The position numbers and the translations under genes were made by a program. 44,152 bases of DNA, from the NCBI GenBank assembly GCA_005883675.1, contig VBCM01000139.1:1-44152 (forward strand), read 5' to 3'. Numbering within the stretch: the stretch's first letter is position 1; each line of letters starts with the position of its first letter. The DNA is from Betaproteobacteria bacterium. GTDB taxonomy: Bacteria; Pseudomonadota; Gammaproteobacteria; Burkholderiales; SG8-39. Positions 1 to 8,867 of this stretch are shown one piece after another. The notes beneath the pieces are model-generated. The model was not told where the DNA came from. It did no database searches and saw only the letters and a program-made list of their open reading frames with translations.

Positions 1-488
1 TGCGTGCCGAGAAACGCCTCGGCGCCCTGCCCCATCGCGAGCGCGGCCCACCATTCGATGAGCTCATAGCACGCGCTCACCGTCATCGCCACGCACACGC
101 AGAGGAACGCGGTCATCCGCCGCCCGGCGACGTAGCCGCCGCGGATGAAGATCTCACGCGCGAGGAGCGCCGGCGTCACCCCCTGCATGAAGTGGCCGAT
201 GCGGTCGTACGGGTTGCGCTCGAGCGCGAGCCAGTCCTGCAGCCAGTAGCCGAGCGGCACGCGAGCGTAGGTATACGCGCCGCCGAATATCAGCACCAGC
301 GCATGCAGCGCGATCAGCACGTAGAGCAGATTGGTGAGCGGAAAGCGCCGATAGGTGGCGATCAGCACCGGCGCAGCGATAAGGATCGGCGCCACCTCCA
401 TCACCCAGGTGGCGCGGTCGTACGGGTGGATGCCCGACACGACGAGCGCCGCGAGCACCAACAGGCCGAGTGTCGCGGGGAGCTTCAT
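1..488 (-). CDS. DUF2238 (YjdF-like) inner membrane protein, 3'-truncated by window edge
   Basis: The gene starts at an ATG at 488 and runs off the left edge, so the C-terminus is missing. The translation begins MKLPATLGLLVLAALVVSG and shows several hydrophobic segments. It carries the family-typical stretches GGAYTYARVPLG, NPYDRIGHFMQG and LLAREIF, followed by a conserved YELIEWW near the cut end. These match what I recall of the E. coli YjdF/DUF2238 family, polytopic inner membrane proteins of unknown function. Its ATG shares one base with the TGA of the upstream EamA gene (TGATG), so it is the last gene of a three-gene minus-strand operon and is probably translationally coupled. Nothing more specific about its role can be read from the sequence. 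Confidence 0.85.
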   Translation of the reverse strand, partial: MKLPATLGLLVLAALVVSGIHPYDRATWVMEVAPILIAAPVLIATYRRFPLTNLLYVLIALHALVLIFGGAYTYARVPLGYWLQDWLALERNPYDRIGHFMQGVTPALLAREIFIRGGYVAGRRMTAFLCVCVAMTVSACYELIEWWAALAMGQGAEAFLGT

Positions 489-1333
489 CAGCCGGCCACA
501 AGATAGGCGATGGCGCCGACGATGAGCAGCGCGCCGGCGACCGAGCGAACGGTGAGGCGCTCTTCGTGCAGCAGGGCGGCGCCAAGCAGCACCGTGACCA
601 GCGGATAACCCGCCACGAGCGGCGCGACGAACGAGACCGGCGCCGCGCTGAGCGCGGCGTACATGAGCAGCACGGCGAGGCCGTTCAGCAGCCCAGTCGC
701 CATGAACCACAGCACCGCGCTGCGCTCGGGGAGTCGTTGCCGACCCCGCGCCGCGAGCGTCACGGTGACGGAGGAGACGCCGTAGCCGATAAGGCTCGCG
801 GCGAAAGGATTCGGCCAGAGCGCGAGCCCCGCTTTCACCACCACTTGCACGAGTCCGCGCAGCGCCGCGCCCGTAACCGGCAGCCAGAGCGCGCGGCGCA
901 TGAGCGTGCCGCCGCGCCACGAAAGTAGCGCGACGCCAGCCACTACGCCGCCGGTAGCGACGAGCGCGCGCGCCGGGATGCGCTCACCGAGGATCAGCAG
1001 CGCGGCGAGAAGCGCGAAGAGCGGCGCGGTGCTCGACACGGTGGCGGTCACCGACGGGCCGAGGCGATCGTTCGCCGCGAACGTGATGAGCGTGACTAGC
1101 GCCGGAAAGAAGAGGCCAACGGCGGCAAAGATGAGCGCCGCGGTTAGCGTGAAGCCGGAGACATCGAGTGCGAAGGGCGCCGCGAGGACAAGGAGCACCG
1201 TCGCTGTCGGAATGCTGATCGCGGCGCCCGAGCGCGCGTCGAGCGCGCGCAGGCCGAACTTGGCGCTCACCAACGCGGTGCCGAAGCAGATCGCGCTCAG
1301 CGCGGCGAGCATAAGCGCGTGGGCTTCGCTCAA
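488..1333 (-). CDS. EamA/DMT-family transporter
   Basis: This 281-residue protein is almost entirely hydrophobic, with about ten predicted membrane helices in two homologous halves, as in drug/metabolite transporters of the EamA type. The pattern VSSTAPLFALLAALLILGE in the first half is echoed by VAPLVAGYPLVTVLLGAALL in the second; each ends in a helix followed by a conserved Glu-Arg (GER and HEER). Length is normal for the family. It probably exports a small metabolite, but the substrate cannot be read. It overlaps the upstream amidohydrolase by four bases (ATGA) and the downstream YjdF-like gene by one base, which supports one operon. Confidence 0.85.
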   Translation of the reverse strand: MSEAHALMLAALSAICFGTALVSAKFGLRALDARSGAAISIPTATVLLVLAAPFALDVSGFTLTAALIFAAVGLFFPALVTLITFAANDRLGPSVTATVSSTAPLFALLAALLILGERIPARALVATGGVVAGVALLSWRGGTLMRRALWLPVTGAALRGLVQVVVKAGLALWPNPFAASLIGYGVSSVTVTLAARGRQRLPERSAVLWFMATGLLNGLAVLLMYAALSAAPVSFVAPLVAGYPLVTVLLGAALLHEERLTVRSVAGALLIVGAIAYLVAG

Positions 1334-2187
1334 CGTAGGTTGAGGAGCCGCGCCGCGTTCTCCTTGAGGATAAGCGGCCTCACTTCTGGCTTCATCGGCA
1401 GCTTGGCGAACTCCTCCATCCAGCGCTCGGGCGTGATCAGCGGATAGTCTGAGCCGAAGAGGATCTTCTCCTTGAGGAGCGTGTTCGCGTATTGCACGAG
1501 GATCGGCGGAAAGTACCTCGGCGACCAGCCGGAGAGGTCGATGTACACCTGAGGCTTGTGCGTGGCGACCGAGAGCGCCTCTTCCTGCCAGGGAAACGAT
1601 GGGTGGGCGAGGATGAGCGGCATGTTGGGGAAATCCGCGGCGACGTCGTCGAGCAGCATCGGATTCGAGTACTTGAGCCGAATGCCACCGCCGCCGCGCA
1701 TGCCGGCGCCGACGCCCGTCTGCCCGGTGTGAAAGAGCGCGGGCAGCTTCGCTTCCGCGATCACCTCGTAGAGCGGGTACGCCAGGCGATCGTTCGGGTA
1801 GAAATCCTGCACCGACGGATGAAACTTGAAGCCGCGCACGCCGTGCTCCCTGATCAGGCGCCGCGCCAGGGCCACGCCCTCGGCGCCGCGATGCGGGTTG
1901 ATGCTGGCGAAGGGAATGGCGACGTCGCTATTTTCGTGCGCGAGCTTTGCCACCTCCTCGTTCGTGATCTTGCGGCTCTCGCGCGGGCTGTCGACGGCGA
2001 AGACGACGAACGCCATGTTGAGCTTGCGGTAATAGGCGGCCATCTCCGGCACGGTCGCGTGCTGCGGCTGGTAGCGAAAATAGCGCCCCATGGCCTGCTG
2101 CGATTCGGAGGGCGCCTCGTCCACGGCAAGCGCCGACTTCCAGGCGTGCGTGTGCACATCGATGGCAACGAGATTGGCGACATCCAT
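1330..2187 (-). CDS. Amidohydrolase-2 family metal-dependent hydrolase
   Basis: The 285-residue protein has the N-terminal metal-binding signature D10-V-H12-T-H14, a central FHTGQTG, then LAHPSFPW and LFGSDYPL near the C-terminus. These are the metal ligands and catalytic Asp of the amidohydrolase-2 (ACMSD/gamma-resorcylate decarboxylase-like) TIM barrels. Members decarboxylate or hydrolyse small carboxylic or cyclic acids in the cytoplasm; there is no signal peptide here. It is the first gene of the operon with the EamA exporter. Only about 30 bp separate its start from the oppositely oriented gene at 2227, so any promoter must be in that gap. The exact substrate is unknown. Confidence 0.85.
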   Translation of the reverse strand: MDVANLVAIDVHTHAWKSALAVDEAPSESQQAMGRYFRYQPQHATVPEMAAYYRKLNMAFVVFAVDSPRESRKITNEEVAKLAHENSDVAIPFASINPHRGAEGVALARRLIREHGVRGFKFHPSVQDFYPNDRLAYPLYEVIAEAKLPALFHTGQTGVGAGMRGGGGIRLKYSNPMLLDDVAADFPNMPLILAHPSFPWQEEALSVATHKPQVYIDLSGWSPRYFPPILVQYANTLLKEKILFGSDYPLITPERWMEEFAKLPMKPEVRPLILKENAARLLNLR

Positions 2188-2226
2188 GCCGACAACTTAC
2201 AACGTTAACGATAGAGTGTGGTGGCG

Positions 2227-2649
2227 ATGCGACTTCACCATGCCGTGCTGCTCAGCGCCGCTCTTGCCGCCAGCGCCATTGCCGATCCTGCCAAATCACC
2301 GGGGCCCGGTGCGAATGCGCTCAGCGCGTTCTTCGGATCCTGGGCGGGCAGCTGGAAGGACGGACCGAAGAACGGACCCCGTGGCACGATGACCATTGGG
2401 CAGACCGAGGAGGGCAGGGCGCTCCTCGTCTACAGCTTTGACACGCCGAAGCGGCGCACCTTATCGTCGCCGGATCGCGTGTACGGGCAAAGCCTAGCGA
2501 CCTTGGCCGACGACGGATCGCTGCGGGCGACCCTGAGCAACAACGCGCGCGTCGTCTACCGTTTAGCGGAGCATGGCATGCTGGTTGGAGAGTACGTGCG
2601 CGACGACGTGCGTTACGAAGGGCGCTTCGAGCGCACCGAGAACCCTTAG
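2227..2649 (+). CDS. Small secreted protein of unknown function
   Basis: I prefer the ATG at 2227 (MRLHHAVLLSAALAASAIA) because it gives a clean signal peptide; a GTG at 2218 in the same frame is possible. The mature part is about 120 residues, rich in beta-type alternation, with W-x-G-x-W-K-D near its start and GTMTIGQ, RALLVYSF and RYEGRF later. That resembles small lipocalin-like periplasmic domains, but no family is recognised with certainty. It is divergent from the amidohydrolase operon and its last four bases overlap tail-to-tail with the dehydratase-like gene. Confidence 0.7.
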   Translation: MRLHHAVLLSAALAASAIADPAKSPGPGANALSAFFGSWAGSWKDGPKNGPRGTMTIGQTEEGRALLVYSFDTPKRRTLSSPDRVYGQSLATLADDGSLRATLSNNARVVYRLAEHGMLVGEYVRDDVRYEGRFERTENP

Positions 2650-3596
2650 CCCGCGAGCGCGGCCGCAAAGACATCGCGGTCGATATTGCCGCCGGACAGC
2701 ACCGCTGCGACTTTGCGCCCGGCGAGGCGCGCGCGCTCCTTGCGCATTGCGGCCACGCCGGCGGCGCCGGCGCCTTCGGCGACGTTGTGCGTGCATTCGA
2801 AGATCAGCCCGATCGCCTGGCCCACCTCGTCGTCGCTGACTTCCACGATGCGGTCCACGTAGCGCCAGATGACTTCCAGCGCCGCCGCATCGGGCTTGCG
2901 CACCGCCATGCCGTCGGCGATGCGCGTCGTCACCGGGAGCTCGAGGGGACGGCGCTCGGCGAACGAGGCGGCATAGGCGCGCGCGTGCGCGGAGACCACG
3001 CCGACGATCTCGGCGCTCGAGCCGAGCGCATTGCGCGCCGCGATGGCGGCGCAGATGCCGGAGCCGAGGCCGATCGGCACGTAGAGCGTCTGCATATCGG
3101 GCACTGCGCCCAGCAGCTCGAGGCTCGCACTCGCCACGCCGGCCACGAGCGGCCGGTCGAACGACGGCACCATGTGCAGGCGCTCGTCCTGCGCGAGCGC
3201 TTGCGCGTGCTCGAACGCGGCCTGGAAGTCGTGCCCATGCTCGATGAGGCGTGCGCCCAGCGCACGCATGGCGGCGTTCTTTTCGGCGCTGTTGCCGTGC
3301 GGCACGACGATCGTCGCCGGCACGCCGTACTCGCGCGCGCAGTAGGCGACCGATTGCCCATGGTTGCCGCGCGTCGCGGCGATGACGCCGGACACCTTTC
3401 CCAACTTGTCGAAATAGACCAGGCCGCCGCGCAGCTTGAACGCGCCGACCGGGGTGTGGTTCTCGTGCTTGAGCCACACGTCTACGCCGAGGCGTTCGCA
3501 GAGGAGCGGCCAGCGATACTGCGGCGTCGGCGGCATGTGGCGGTAGACGACGCGCGCCGCGGCCTCGAGCTCGGTAGCCGAAGGCAGCTCCATCAT
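2646..3596 (-). CDS. Threonine dehydratase-like PLP enzyme (fold type II)
   Basis: The 316-residue protein has the PLP-lysine motif GAFKLRG (Lys54), the substrate loop TRGNHGQS, the glycine-rich phosphate cradle GLGSG and the C-terminal SGGNID. This is the layout of catabolic threonine/serine dehydratases without an ACT regulatory domain. It should deaminate a hydroxy-amino acid to a 2-oxo acid in the cytoplasm, though related enzymes include hydroxyaspartate dehydratases and racemases, so the substrate is open. It overlaps the upstream acyl-CoA ligase by four bases (ATGA), so the two are co-transcribed. The second Met is an equally good start. Confidence 0.88.
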   Translation of the reverse strand: MMELPSATELEAAARVVYRHMPPTPQYRWPLLCERLGVDVWLKHENHTPVGAFKLRGGLVYFDKLGKVSGVIAATRGNHGQSVAYCAREYGVPATIVVPHGNSAEKNAAMRALGARLIEHGHDFQAAFEHAQALAQDERLHMVPSFDRPLVAGVASASLELLGAVPDMQTLYVPIGLGSGICAAIAARNALGSSAEIVGVVSAHARAYAASFAERRPLELPVTTRIADGMAVRKPDAAALEVIWRYVDRIVEVSDDEVGQAIGLIFECTHNVAEGAGAAGVAAMRKERARLAGRKVAAVLSGGNIDRDVFAAALAG

Positions 3597-5326
3597 GCGG
3601 CCAGCACCCGTGGCGAGCCGGCGTAGAGTTCTTCGACGAGCGCGGCGCGCCGCGCAAGCACCGCGCGCTGGTTAATGGTTCCCTTGTCGGTCATCTCGCC
3701 TGCATCCAGCGACGGCGGCTCATCGAGCACGAGCAGGCGAGCGATGCGGTTCGAGCTGCCGGTTGCGGTCGCGGCGAACGAGCGCAGGCGCCGCACCAGC
3801 TCTTCGCGCGGCGCCGGCGCGGCAAGGAAGACGAGCGCTGCGGGCTCGTTGCGCCGGTCACCGGCGATCACCACGTCGCGCACCAGCGGTGTGAAGTGCT
3901 CGATGAAGGCGGCGCGCACGCTGCCGACATGCACCCACGTGCCGGTCGCCAGCTTGAAATCCTCGGATATGCGGCCCTGGAAGAGCAGCCCCTGGGTCGG
4001 ATCGCCGCCAGCGAAGGTGAAGGCGTCGCCCAGACGGTAATAGCCTTCCTCGTCGTACGCGCGACGCGTGAGCTCGGGCTCGCGCCAGTAGCCCGGCGTG
4101 ATGTGCGGGCCCTTGAGCCGCGCCTCGTACTTGCCTTCGAGCGGCACGAGCTTAATGTCGACGCCGGGTGGCGGCAGGCCGACGTTCGCCGCATCGTCGG
4201 TGGGCCAGGTGCGGCCCATGGTGAAGGGCGCGGTCTCGGTCGAACCGAGCCCTGTGCCGAAGAGCACCTCCTCGCCGCAAGTCCGGTAGGCGAGCTCCCT
4301 GTATTCGTCGAAGACATGCTGCGAGACGCCGGCGCCGGCGAACCACAGCATCTTTACCCGGCTGAAGAAATTGCGCCGCAGCGCCTCGTCTTCGCGCAGG
4401 TAAGGCAGCAGCGCTTCGTAACCCTTCGGCACGGTGAAATAGAACGTGGGCGCGATTTCGCGCAGGTTACGCACCGTCTCCTCGATCGCCCCGGGGAGCG
4501 GCTTGCCCTCGTCGATATAGAGCGTGCCGCCGTTGAAGATCACGAGACCGAGGTCCTTGTTGCCGCCCGCGGTGTGATGCCAGGGCGCCCATTCGACGAG
4601 GAGCGGCGGCTCGTCCTGCACGAAGGCGAGCGCGGTACGCGCCATCATCTGATTGGCGCACCACATGCGCTGCGTGTTGATCACCGCCTTCGGCGTACCG
4701 GTGGAGCCGGAGGTGAAGAGGAACTTGGCGATGGTGTCCGGGCCGACGCGCGCATGCGCCTCCTCGAGTGCGCGCGACGGCTCGCGCTCGGTCACACGAT
4801 CGATGACCTCGATGCCGCGCGGGACCGCCACTGCATCGAGCGCCTTGGCGTAGGCCGCGCGATCGCAGACGAAAACGAGCCCGGGCGTGAGCAGATCGAA
4901 CACTGCGCGCAGCTTGCCAAAATCAGTGGAGAGCAGCGAGTAAGCGGGCGAGATCGGCGCGTAAGGAATGCCGGCGTACATGGCGCCGAGATGCAGCAGC
5001 GCGTGCTCGATATCGTTGCCCGAGAGCACCGCGAGCGGCCGCTCGGCCGAGAGCTCCTTCTCAATCAGGAATTGCCCGACACGCCGCGCCCTGACCAGCG
5101 CATCGCGGTAATTCAGCGTGCGCCAGCCGCCGGCCTTAGCGCGCTGCGCAAAGAGCGCGCGCTCGGGCGCGCGCTCGGCCCAATACGCGAGGGGCTCGAG
5201 GAGATGCTGCGGATAAGGCCCGAGCGCGTGCGGCGAGCGCAAATGAATGACGCCGCCCGCGCGCCGCTCGACGAGCACGTCGCGCGGGCCGAGCCGCACC
5301 GCACGCAAACGTCGGTTCATGAGCAC
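3593..5326 (-). CDS. Feruloyl-CoA synthase-like AMP-dependent acyl-CoA ligase
   Basis: The 577-residue adenylate-forming enzyme has the AMP-binding loop TSGSTGTPK, the motif GTGLGSTETAPF and the C-terminal signature GEMTDKGTINQRAVL. That last block is what I associate with feruloyl-CoA synthases (Fcs) rather than general fatty-acyl ligases. WAPWHHTAGGN and GGTLYIDEGKP also fit that group. It would activate a phenylpropenoid or similar acid with ATP and CoA. The stretch between ALVF and ATGSSNR (plus-strand near 3770-3830) looks short compared with the family as I remember it. It leads a two-gene operon with the dehydratase-like gene. No enoyl-CoA hydratase or vanillin dehydrogenase is nearby, so the substrate is uncertain. 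Confidence 0.8.
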   Translation of the reverse strand: MLMNRRLRAVRLGPRDVLVERRAGGVIHLRSPHALGPYPQHLLEPLAYWAERAPERALFAQRAKAGGWRTLNYRDALVRARRVGQFLIEKELSAERPLAVLSGNDIEHALLHLGAMYAGIPYAPISPAYSLLSTDFGKLRAVFDLLTPGLVFVCDRAAYAKALDAVAVPRGIEVIDRVTEREPSRALEEAHARVGPDTIAKFLFTSGSTGTPKAVINTQRMWCANQMMARTALAFVQDEPPLLVEWAPWHHTAGGNKDLGLVIFNGGTLYIDEGKPLPGAIEETVRNLREIAPTFYFTVPKGYEALLPYLREDEALRRNFFSRVKMLWFAGAGVSQHVFDEYRELAYRTCGEEVLFGTGLGSTETAPFTMGRTWPTDDAANVGLPPPGVDIKLVPLEGKYEARLKGPHITPGYWREPELTRRAYDEEGYYRLGDAFTFAGGDPTQGLLFQGRISEDFKLATGTWVHVGSVRAAFIEHFTPLVRDVVIAGDRRNEPAALVFLAAPAPREELVRRLRSFAATATGSSNRIARLLVLDEPPSLDAGEMTDKGTINQRAVLARRAALVEELYAGSPRVLAA

Positions 5327-5413
5327 GCAGTGTAAGGCTTCCGCGACATGCAGTCGGCGGGCGGCGACAGCGGCACCGCGGTTGCACGGCGCAGCGCAAG
5401 CACGGCTCGCACC

Positions 5414-5803
5414 ATGACCTCAGCCACCCCCATTCGCCACGATCCCGGCTGCGAGATCGACCAGGAGGAGCGCTACCTGCGCGTCACGGTCGGTCCCGGG
5501 CTCGCCGATGAAGTCCAGCAGTGCTACCGCATCTTCGCCAATGAATGCCTCACGCGCCAGTCCAGCCGCGTGCTGCTGATTGGCATCGCGACCATCGATC
5601 CCTTCTATCATCTCGCCGGCCGGGACGCGCTACGCTCGCTCGCGCTTGCAGGCGTACCGGCGGACTTTCGCCTGGCGCTGGTCGCGAAAAGCGCGACGCT
5701 CATCGCCGTCTACGACGCCGCGGTGGTCGAGGCCGGGCGCCTCGGGCTGCAGGCGCGGCGCTTCCAGACCGAAGAAGAAGCCAAGCGCTGGCTGCTCGCC
5801 TAG
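5414..5803 (+). CDS. STAS/SpoIIAA-like small cytoplasmic protein (tentative)
   Basis: I chose the ATG at 5414 (MTSATPIRHDPG) over the upstream ATG at 5348 because the extra 22 residues are low-complexity and overlap the probable promoter gap with the divergent ligase. The 129-residue protein alternates strands and helices (YLRVTVG, RVLLIGI, DFRLALVAK) and ends in a helix with EEEAKRWLLA. That ending is typical of SpoIIAA/STAS-like proteins of unknown function. No membrane segment or signal peptide is visible. It lies 35 bp upstream of the ABC operon and could share its transcript. Confidence 0.65.
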   Translation: MTSATPIRHDPGCEIDQEERYLRVTVGPGLADEVQQCYRIFANECLTRQSSRVLLIGIATIDPFYHLAGRDALRSLALAGVPADFRLALVAKSATLIAVYDAAVVEAGRLGLQARRFQTEEEAKRWLLA

Positions 5804-5838
5804 CAGCGCTTAGAATACCGGCCGCCAAGGAGGGGCCG

Positions 5839-7065
5839 ATGAAACGCCGCCAGTTCAACAAGGCGCTCGCCGTCGCCGGTGCGCTTGCCGCTGTCAATCC
5901 ATTCGCGATCGTGCGCGCCCAGGCGCAGAAGCTGAAGGTCGGCGTGATCCTGCCGCGCTCGGGCTACCTCGGCTTCATCGGCCAGTCATGCCAGAAGGGC
6001 GCGGATCTGGCGCCCGGCGTGATCAAGGAGCTGCTCGGCGTCGAGCTCGAGCTGATGAACGCCGACTTCGAGTCGAACGTCGACACGGCGCGCACGCGCG
6101 CCGAGCGCCTGATCCAGGAGGGCGCGCATGTGCTCGTCGGGCCGTTCGACTCCGGGGCGGCCTCCGCCATCGCCCAGGTCGCGGAGCAGCGCGGCATCCC
6201 GTTCGTCATCAACATCGCCGCCGCGCCGCAGATCACCGAGCAGGGCTACAAGTTCGTGTTCCGAAATTTCCAGACGGCAGGCGACATCGTTCGCAACGGC
6301 CTCGATCTCATCGGCGAGCTTTTCCAGGCGACCAGTACCGTGCCGCGCACGGCGGTGTTCATGCACGTCAACGACACTTTCGGCCAGGCGATGGCGAAGG
6401 GCATCAACGCGGTGCTGCCGCGGCGCACGCAGCTGCCCTTCAAGATCGTCGACCAGATCGGCTACGACCCGGCGGCCAAGGACCTCTCGGTCGAAGTGTC
6501 GAAGGCCAAGGCGACCAACGCCGACTTCCTGCTGCTCGTCTGCCGGCTGAACGACGCCATCATCCTGCGCCGCGAGATGGTGAAGCAGCGCTGGCAGCCG
6601 ATGGGCATCGTCAGCCCGGGCTCGCCGGGGATGTACGAGGAGCAGTACTTCAAGACCCTGGGCAAGCTCTCCGAGTACTCGATCTCGAACGTTCCCTGGT
6701 ACAACCCGAAGTCCAACATGACCAAGCGCGTCGAGGCGGCCTTCAAGAAGGCGAACCCGAAGGACAACCTCGTGTTCCATGGCCTGAACGTCGGCTTCAC
6801 GTTCGAGGCGATCCTCATCGCCGCCGACGCCTTCAAGCGCGCGAAGAGCACCGATCCCAAGGCGCTCGCGGAGGCCATCCGGCAGACCAACATCACTGAA
6901 AAGATGTCGCTCGGCGGCCCGATCAAGTTCAACGACAAGGGCCAGGTCGAAGGCATCGGCTCGGCGTGCGTGCAGAACCTGAACCTGCTGCCGACGGTCG
7001 TGCTGCCCCAGGAAGCGGCCACCGCGAAGCCGGTCTTCCCGGTCCCCGGCTACAAGAAGACGTAG
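5839..7065 (+). CDS. Branched-chain amino acid-type ABC transporter substrate-binding protein (Tat-like leader)
   Basis: The start at 5839 is set by a strong ribosome site AAGGAGGGG at 5827-5835 and gives a 408-residue protein. The leader MKRRQFNKALAVAGALAAV has a twin-arginine-like RRQF followed by a hydrophobic stretch. The body is a type I periplasmic binding fold (Peripla_BP_6), with LKVGVILPRSG at the first strand, VLVGPFDSGAASAIA and VFMHVNDTFGQAMAKG. Members bind branched-chain amino acids, amides or aromatic acids in the periplasm. It heads the operon SBP-LivH-LivM-LivG-LivF. The ligand cannot be read; the nearby feruloyl-CoA-synthase-like gene makes an aromatic acid possible. Confidence 0.9.
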   Translation: MKRRQFNKALAVAGALAAVNPFAIVRAQAQKLKVGVILPRSGYLGFIGQSCQKGADLAPGVIKELLGVELELMNADFESNVDTARTRAERLIQEGAHVLVGPFDSGAASAIAQVAEQRGIPFVINIAAAPQITEQGYKFVFRNFQTAGDIVRNGLDLIGELFQATSTVPRTAVFMHVNDTFGQAMAKGINAVLPRRTQLPFKIVDQIGYDPAAKDLSVEVSKAKATNADFLLLVCRLNDAIILRREMVKQRWQPMGIVSPGSPGMYEEQYFKTLGKLSEYSISNVPWYNPKSNMTKRVEAAFKKANPKDNLVFHGLNVGFTFEAILIAADAFKRAKSTDPKALAEAIRQTNITEKMSLGGPIKFNDKGQVEGIGSACVQNLNLLPTVVLPQEAATAKPVFPVPGYKKT

Positions 7066-7082
7066 TAATTCGGTTCCGGCTG

Positions 7083-7955
7083 ATGCCGGCCGCCGATCTC
7101 GTCGCGAACGTCGTCGTCTCGGGCATCCTGACGGGCCTCGTGTACGGCCTGATGGCTCTCGGCCTCTCGGTGATTTTCGGTGTGGTGCGCGTGGTGAACT
7201 TCGCGCACGGCGAGATGATGACCATCGCCATGTACATGGCGACGGTGCTCTTCGCCGCGCTCAAGCTCGATCCGTTTCTCGCCATGCTGCCGGTCGCGGC
7301 GGCCTTCTTCGTCTTCGGCTATGCGCTGCAGGCCGGACTCATCAACCCGTTCATCACACGACCGGAGCACTCGCAGTTCATGCTGCTCGTCGCGGTGGCG
7401 ATCATCCTCGTGAACGCGATGCTGATGGTGTTTGGCCCAGACGCGAGGAATGTCCAGGTCGACTACCAGCTCGAGTCGTTCGAGCTGGGACCGCTCCTCG
7501 TGGACAAGGCGCGCCTGTTCGCCGCCATCGCGGCCGTGGTCGCGGCGGCCGCGTTCTTCGCCTTCTTCCGCTATACGCTCACCGGCAAGGCGATCCGCGC
7601 CTGCGCCGACAACTATCTCGGCGCGCGCATCGTGGGCCTCAACGTCAAGCACCTCTACGCGCTCACCTTCGGCCTGGGCGCGGTGTGCGTGGCGATCGCC
7701 GGCTGCGCGATGGTGCTCCTCGTCGACGTCACGCCGCCGCTCGGGCCCTCGTACACGCTGCTTGCCTTCGTCATCGTGATCGTCGGCGGCTTGGGCTCGA
7801 TGGGCGGCGCGCTGCTCGGCGGCGTGCTGATCGGCGTCTCTGAGGCGCTCGCCGGCCTCTTCATCACGCCCTCCGCGAAGAGCATGTTCAGCTTCGGCCT
7901 TTTGATTCTCGTGCTGCTGTTGCGTCCTCAGGGACTGCTCGGGAAGCGCGCATGA
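7083..7955 (+). CDS. livH: Branched-chain amino acid-type ABC permease LivH
   Basis: This permease of about 290 residues starts at ATG 7083, 17 bp after the SBP stop. An open frame continues upstream but only through the SBP gene. It has about eight hydrophobic segments, the LivH-typical GLVYGLMALGLSVIFG and VVRVVNFAHGEMM near the N-terminus, and the EAA-like cytoplasmic loop around TGKAIRACADNYLGARIVGL. It would form half of the transmembrane channel with LivM. Its TGA overlaps the LivM ATG (ATGA). It looks intact. Confidence 0.92.
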   Translation: MPAADLVANVVVSGILTGLVYGLMALGLSVIFGVVRVVNFAHGEMMTIAMYMATVLFAALKLDPFLAMLPVAAAFFVFGYALQAGLINPFITRPEHSQFMLLVAVAIILVNAMLMVFGPDARNVQVDYQLESFELGPLLVDKARLFAAIAAVVAAAAFFAFFRYTLTGKAIRACADNYLGARIVGLNVKHLYALTFGLGAVCVAIAGCAMVLLVDVTPPLGPSYTLLAFVIVIVGGLGSMGGALLGGVLIGVSEALAGLFITPSAKSMFSFGLLILVLLLRPQGLLGKRA

Positions 7956-8867
7956 ATCGAAATAGGGCTCTGACCCCGATTTATTTGCTGACCGGCCTGG
8001 CGGCGATCCTTGTGGCTCTTCCATTCTTCGTCGGCAACTACGCGCTGTCGGTGGCGACGCTGATCCTCTACTTCGCCTACACCGGCCAGGCGTGGAACGT
8101 GATGATGGGCTTCGCCGGGCAGCTTTCGCTCGGGCACGCGCTCTACGTCGGCGTCGGCGCCTACGCGGCGGGTGCGCTCTTCTTCTACTACGGCATCGGG
8201 CCGTGGGCCGGGCTGTGGCTCGCGATCGCGCTCTGCGTGGCGCTCGGCCTAGTGATCGGCTTTCTCGCCTTTCGCTTCGGCATCTCGGGCGTGTACTTCG
8301 CGCTCCTCACCATCGCCTTCGCGGAGTTCACGCGCATCGGCTTCGATCACTTCGGCTGGACCGGCGGCCCCGGCGGCATGTTTCTGCGCGTCGCGCAGCG
8401 CGACACCTGGGACCTCGCCAACTTCCGCGGACCGGCTCCTGCGCTCGCGCGCGGGCTATTACTGGCAGGCGATTCGCGAGGACGAGGAAGCGGCGCGCGC
8501 GCTTGGCATCAACGCGTTCCGCTGGAAGCTCCTCGCAGTCGCCATCAGCGCCGCGATGACCGCCGTGGCGGGCGTCTTCTTCGCCTTCTACTACAACAAT
8601 CTCTTCCCCGAGCAGATCTTCCACATCAGCCGCTCGATCGAGATCATCCTCGGCCCGGTGATCGGCGGCGTCGGCACACTCTTCGGCCCGCTGCTCGGCG
8701 CAGCGGTGCTGACGCTCCTCTCCGACGGCATCAGCGACGCGCTCAACGCGCTCGGGCTCGACATCCCGGGCGTGAAACAGGTGTTCTACGGGCTCGTACT
8801 GCTCTGCGTGGTGATGTTCCTGCCGCACGGCATCTGGCCGCCGATCGCGAGGCGCCTTCGCCTGTGA
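7952..8867 (+). pseudogene. livM: Branched-chain amino acid-type ABC permease LivM, frameshifted by an apparent internal deletion
   Basis: The frame starting at ATG 7952 encodes good LivM sequence (AWNVMMGFAGQLSLGHA, FRFGISGVYFALLTIAF) up to WDLANFRGP near 8431. From about 8433 the LivM sequence continues in another frame: LLRSRAGYYWQAIREDEEAA, then GVGTLFGPLLGA, ending at the TGA at 8867. Family members as I know them have a further transmembrane stretch of roughly 20-25 residues between FRGP and LLRSRAG. The total of 916 bases is not a multiple of three. The simplest reading is a deletion of about 60-75 bp (3n+2) near 8431-8435. The continuous frame into LivG beyond this point is fortuitous. 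The first codons after the ATG are contributed by a REP-like repeat. Confidence 0.82.
7958..7982 (-). repeat. REP-like element inside the 5' end of livM
   Basis: On the minus strand this reads AAATCGGGGTCAGAGCCCTA followed by TTTCG. The core AATCGGGGTCAG matches the elements at 10295 and 15614. On the plus strand it is translated as RNRALTPI at the very start of LivM. Elements of this GGGG(A/T)CAG type are known as REP sequences dispersed by REP-associated tyrosine transposases; assignment to that group is from memory, and no such transposase is in the window. Confidence 0.6.

Noticed and set aside
5545-5838. An upstream extension of the first substrate-binding protein.
   Set aside because: The ribosome site at 5827-5835 and the signal peptide place the start at 5839; the extension only shadows the STAS-like gene.
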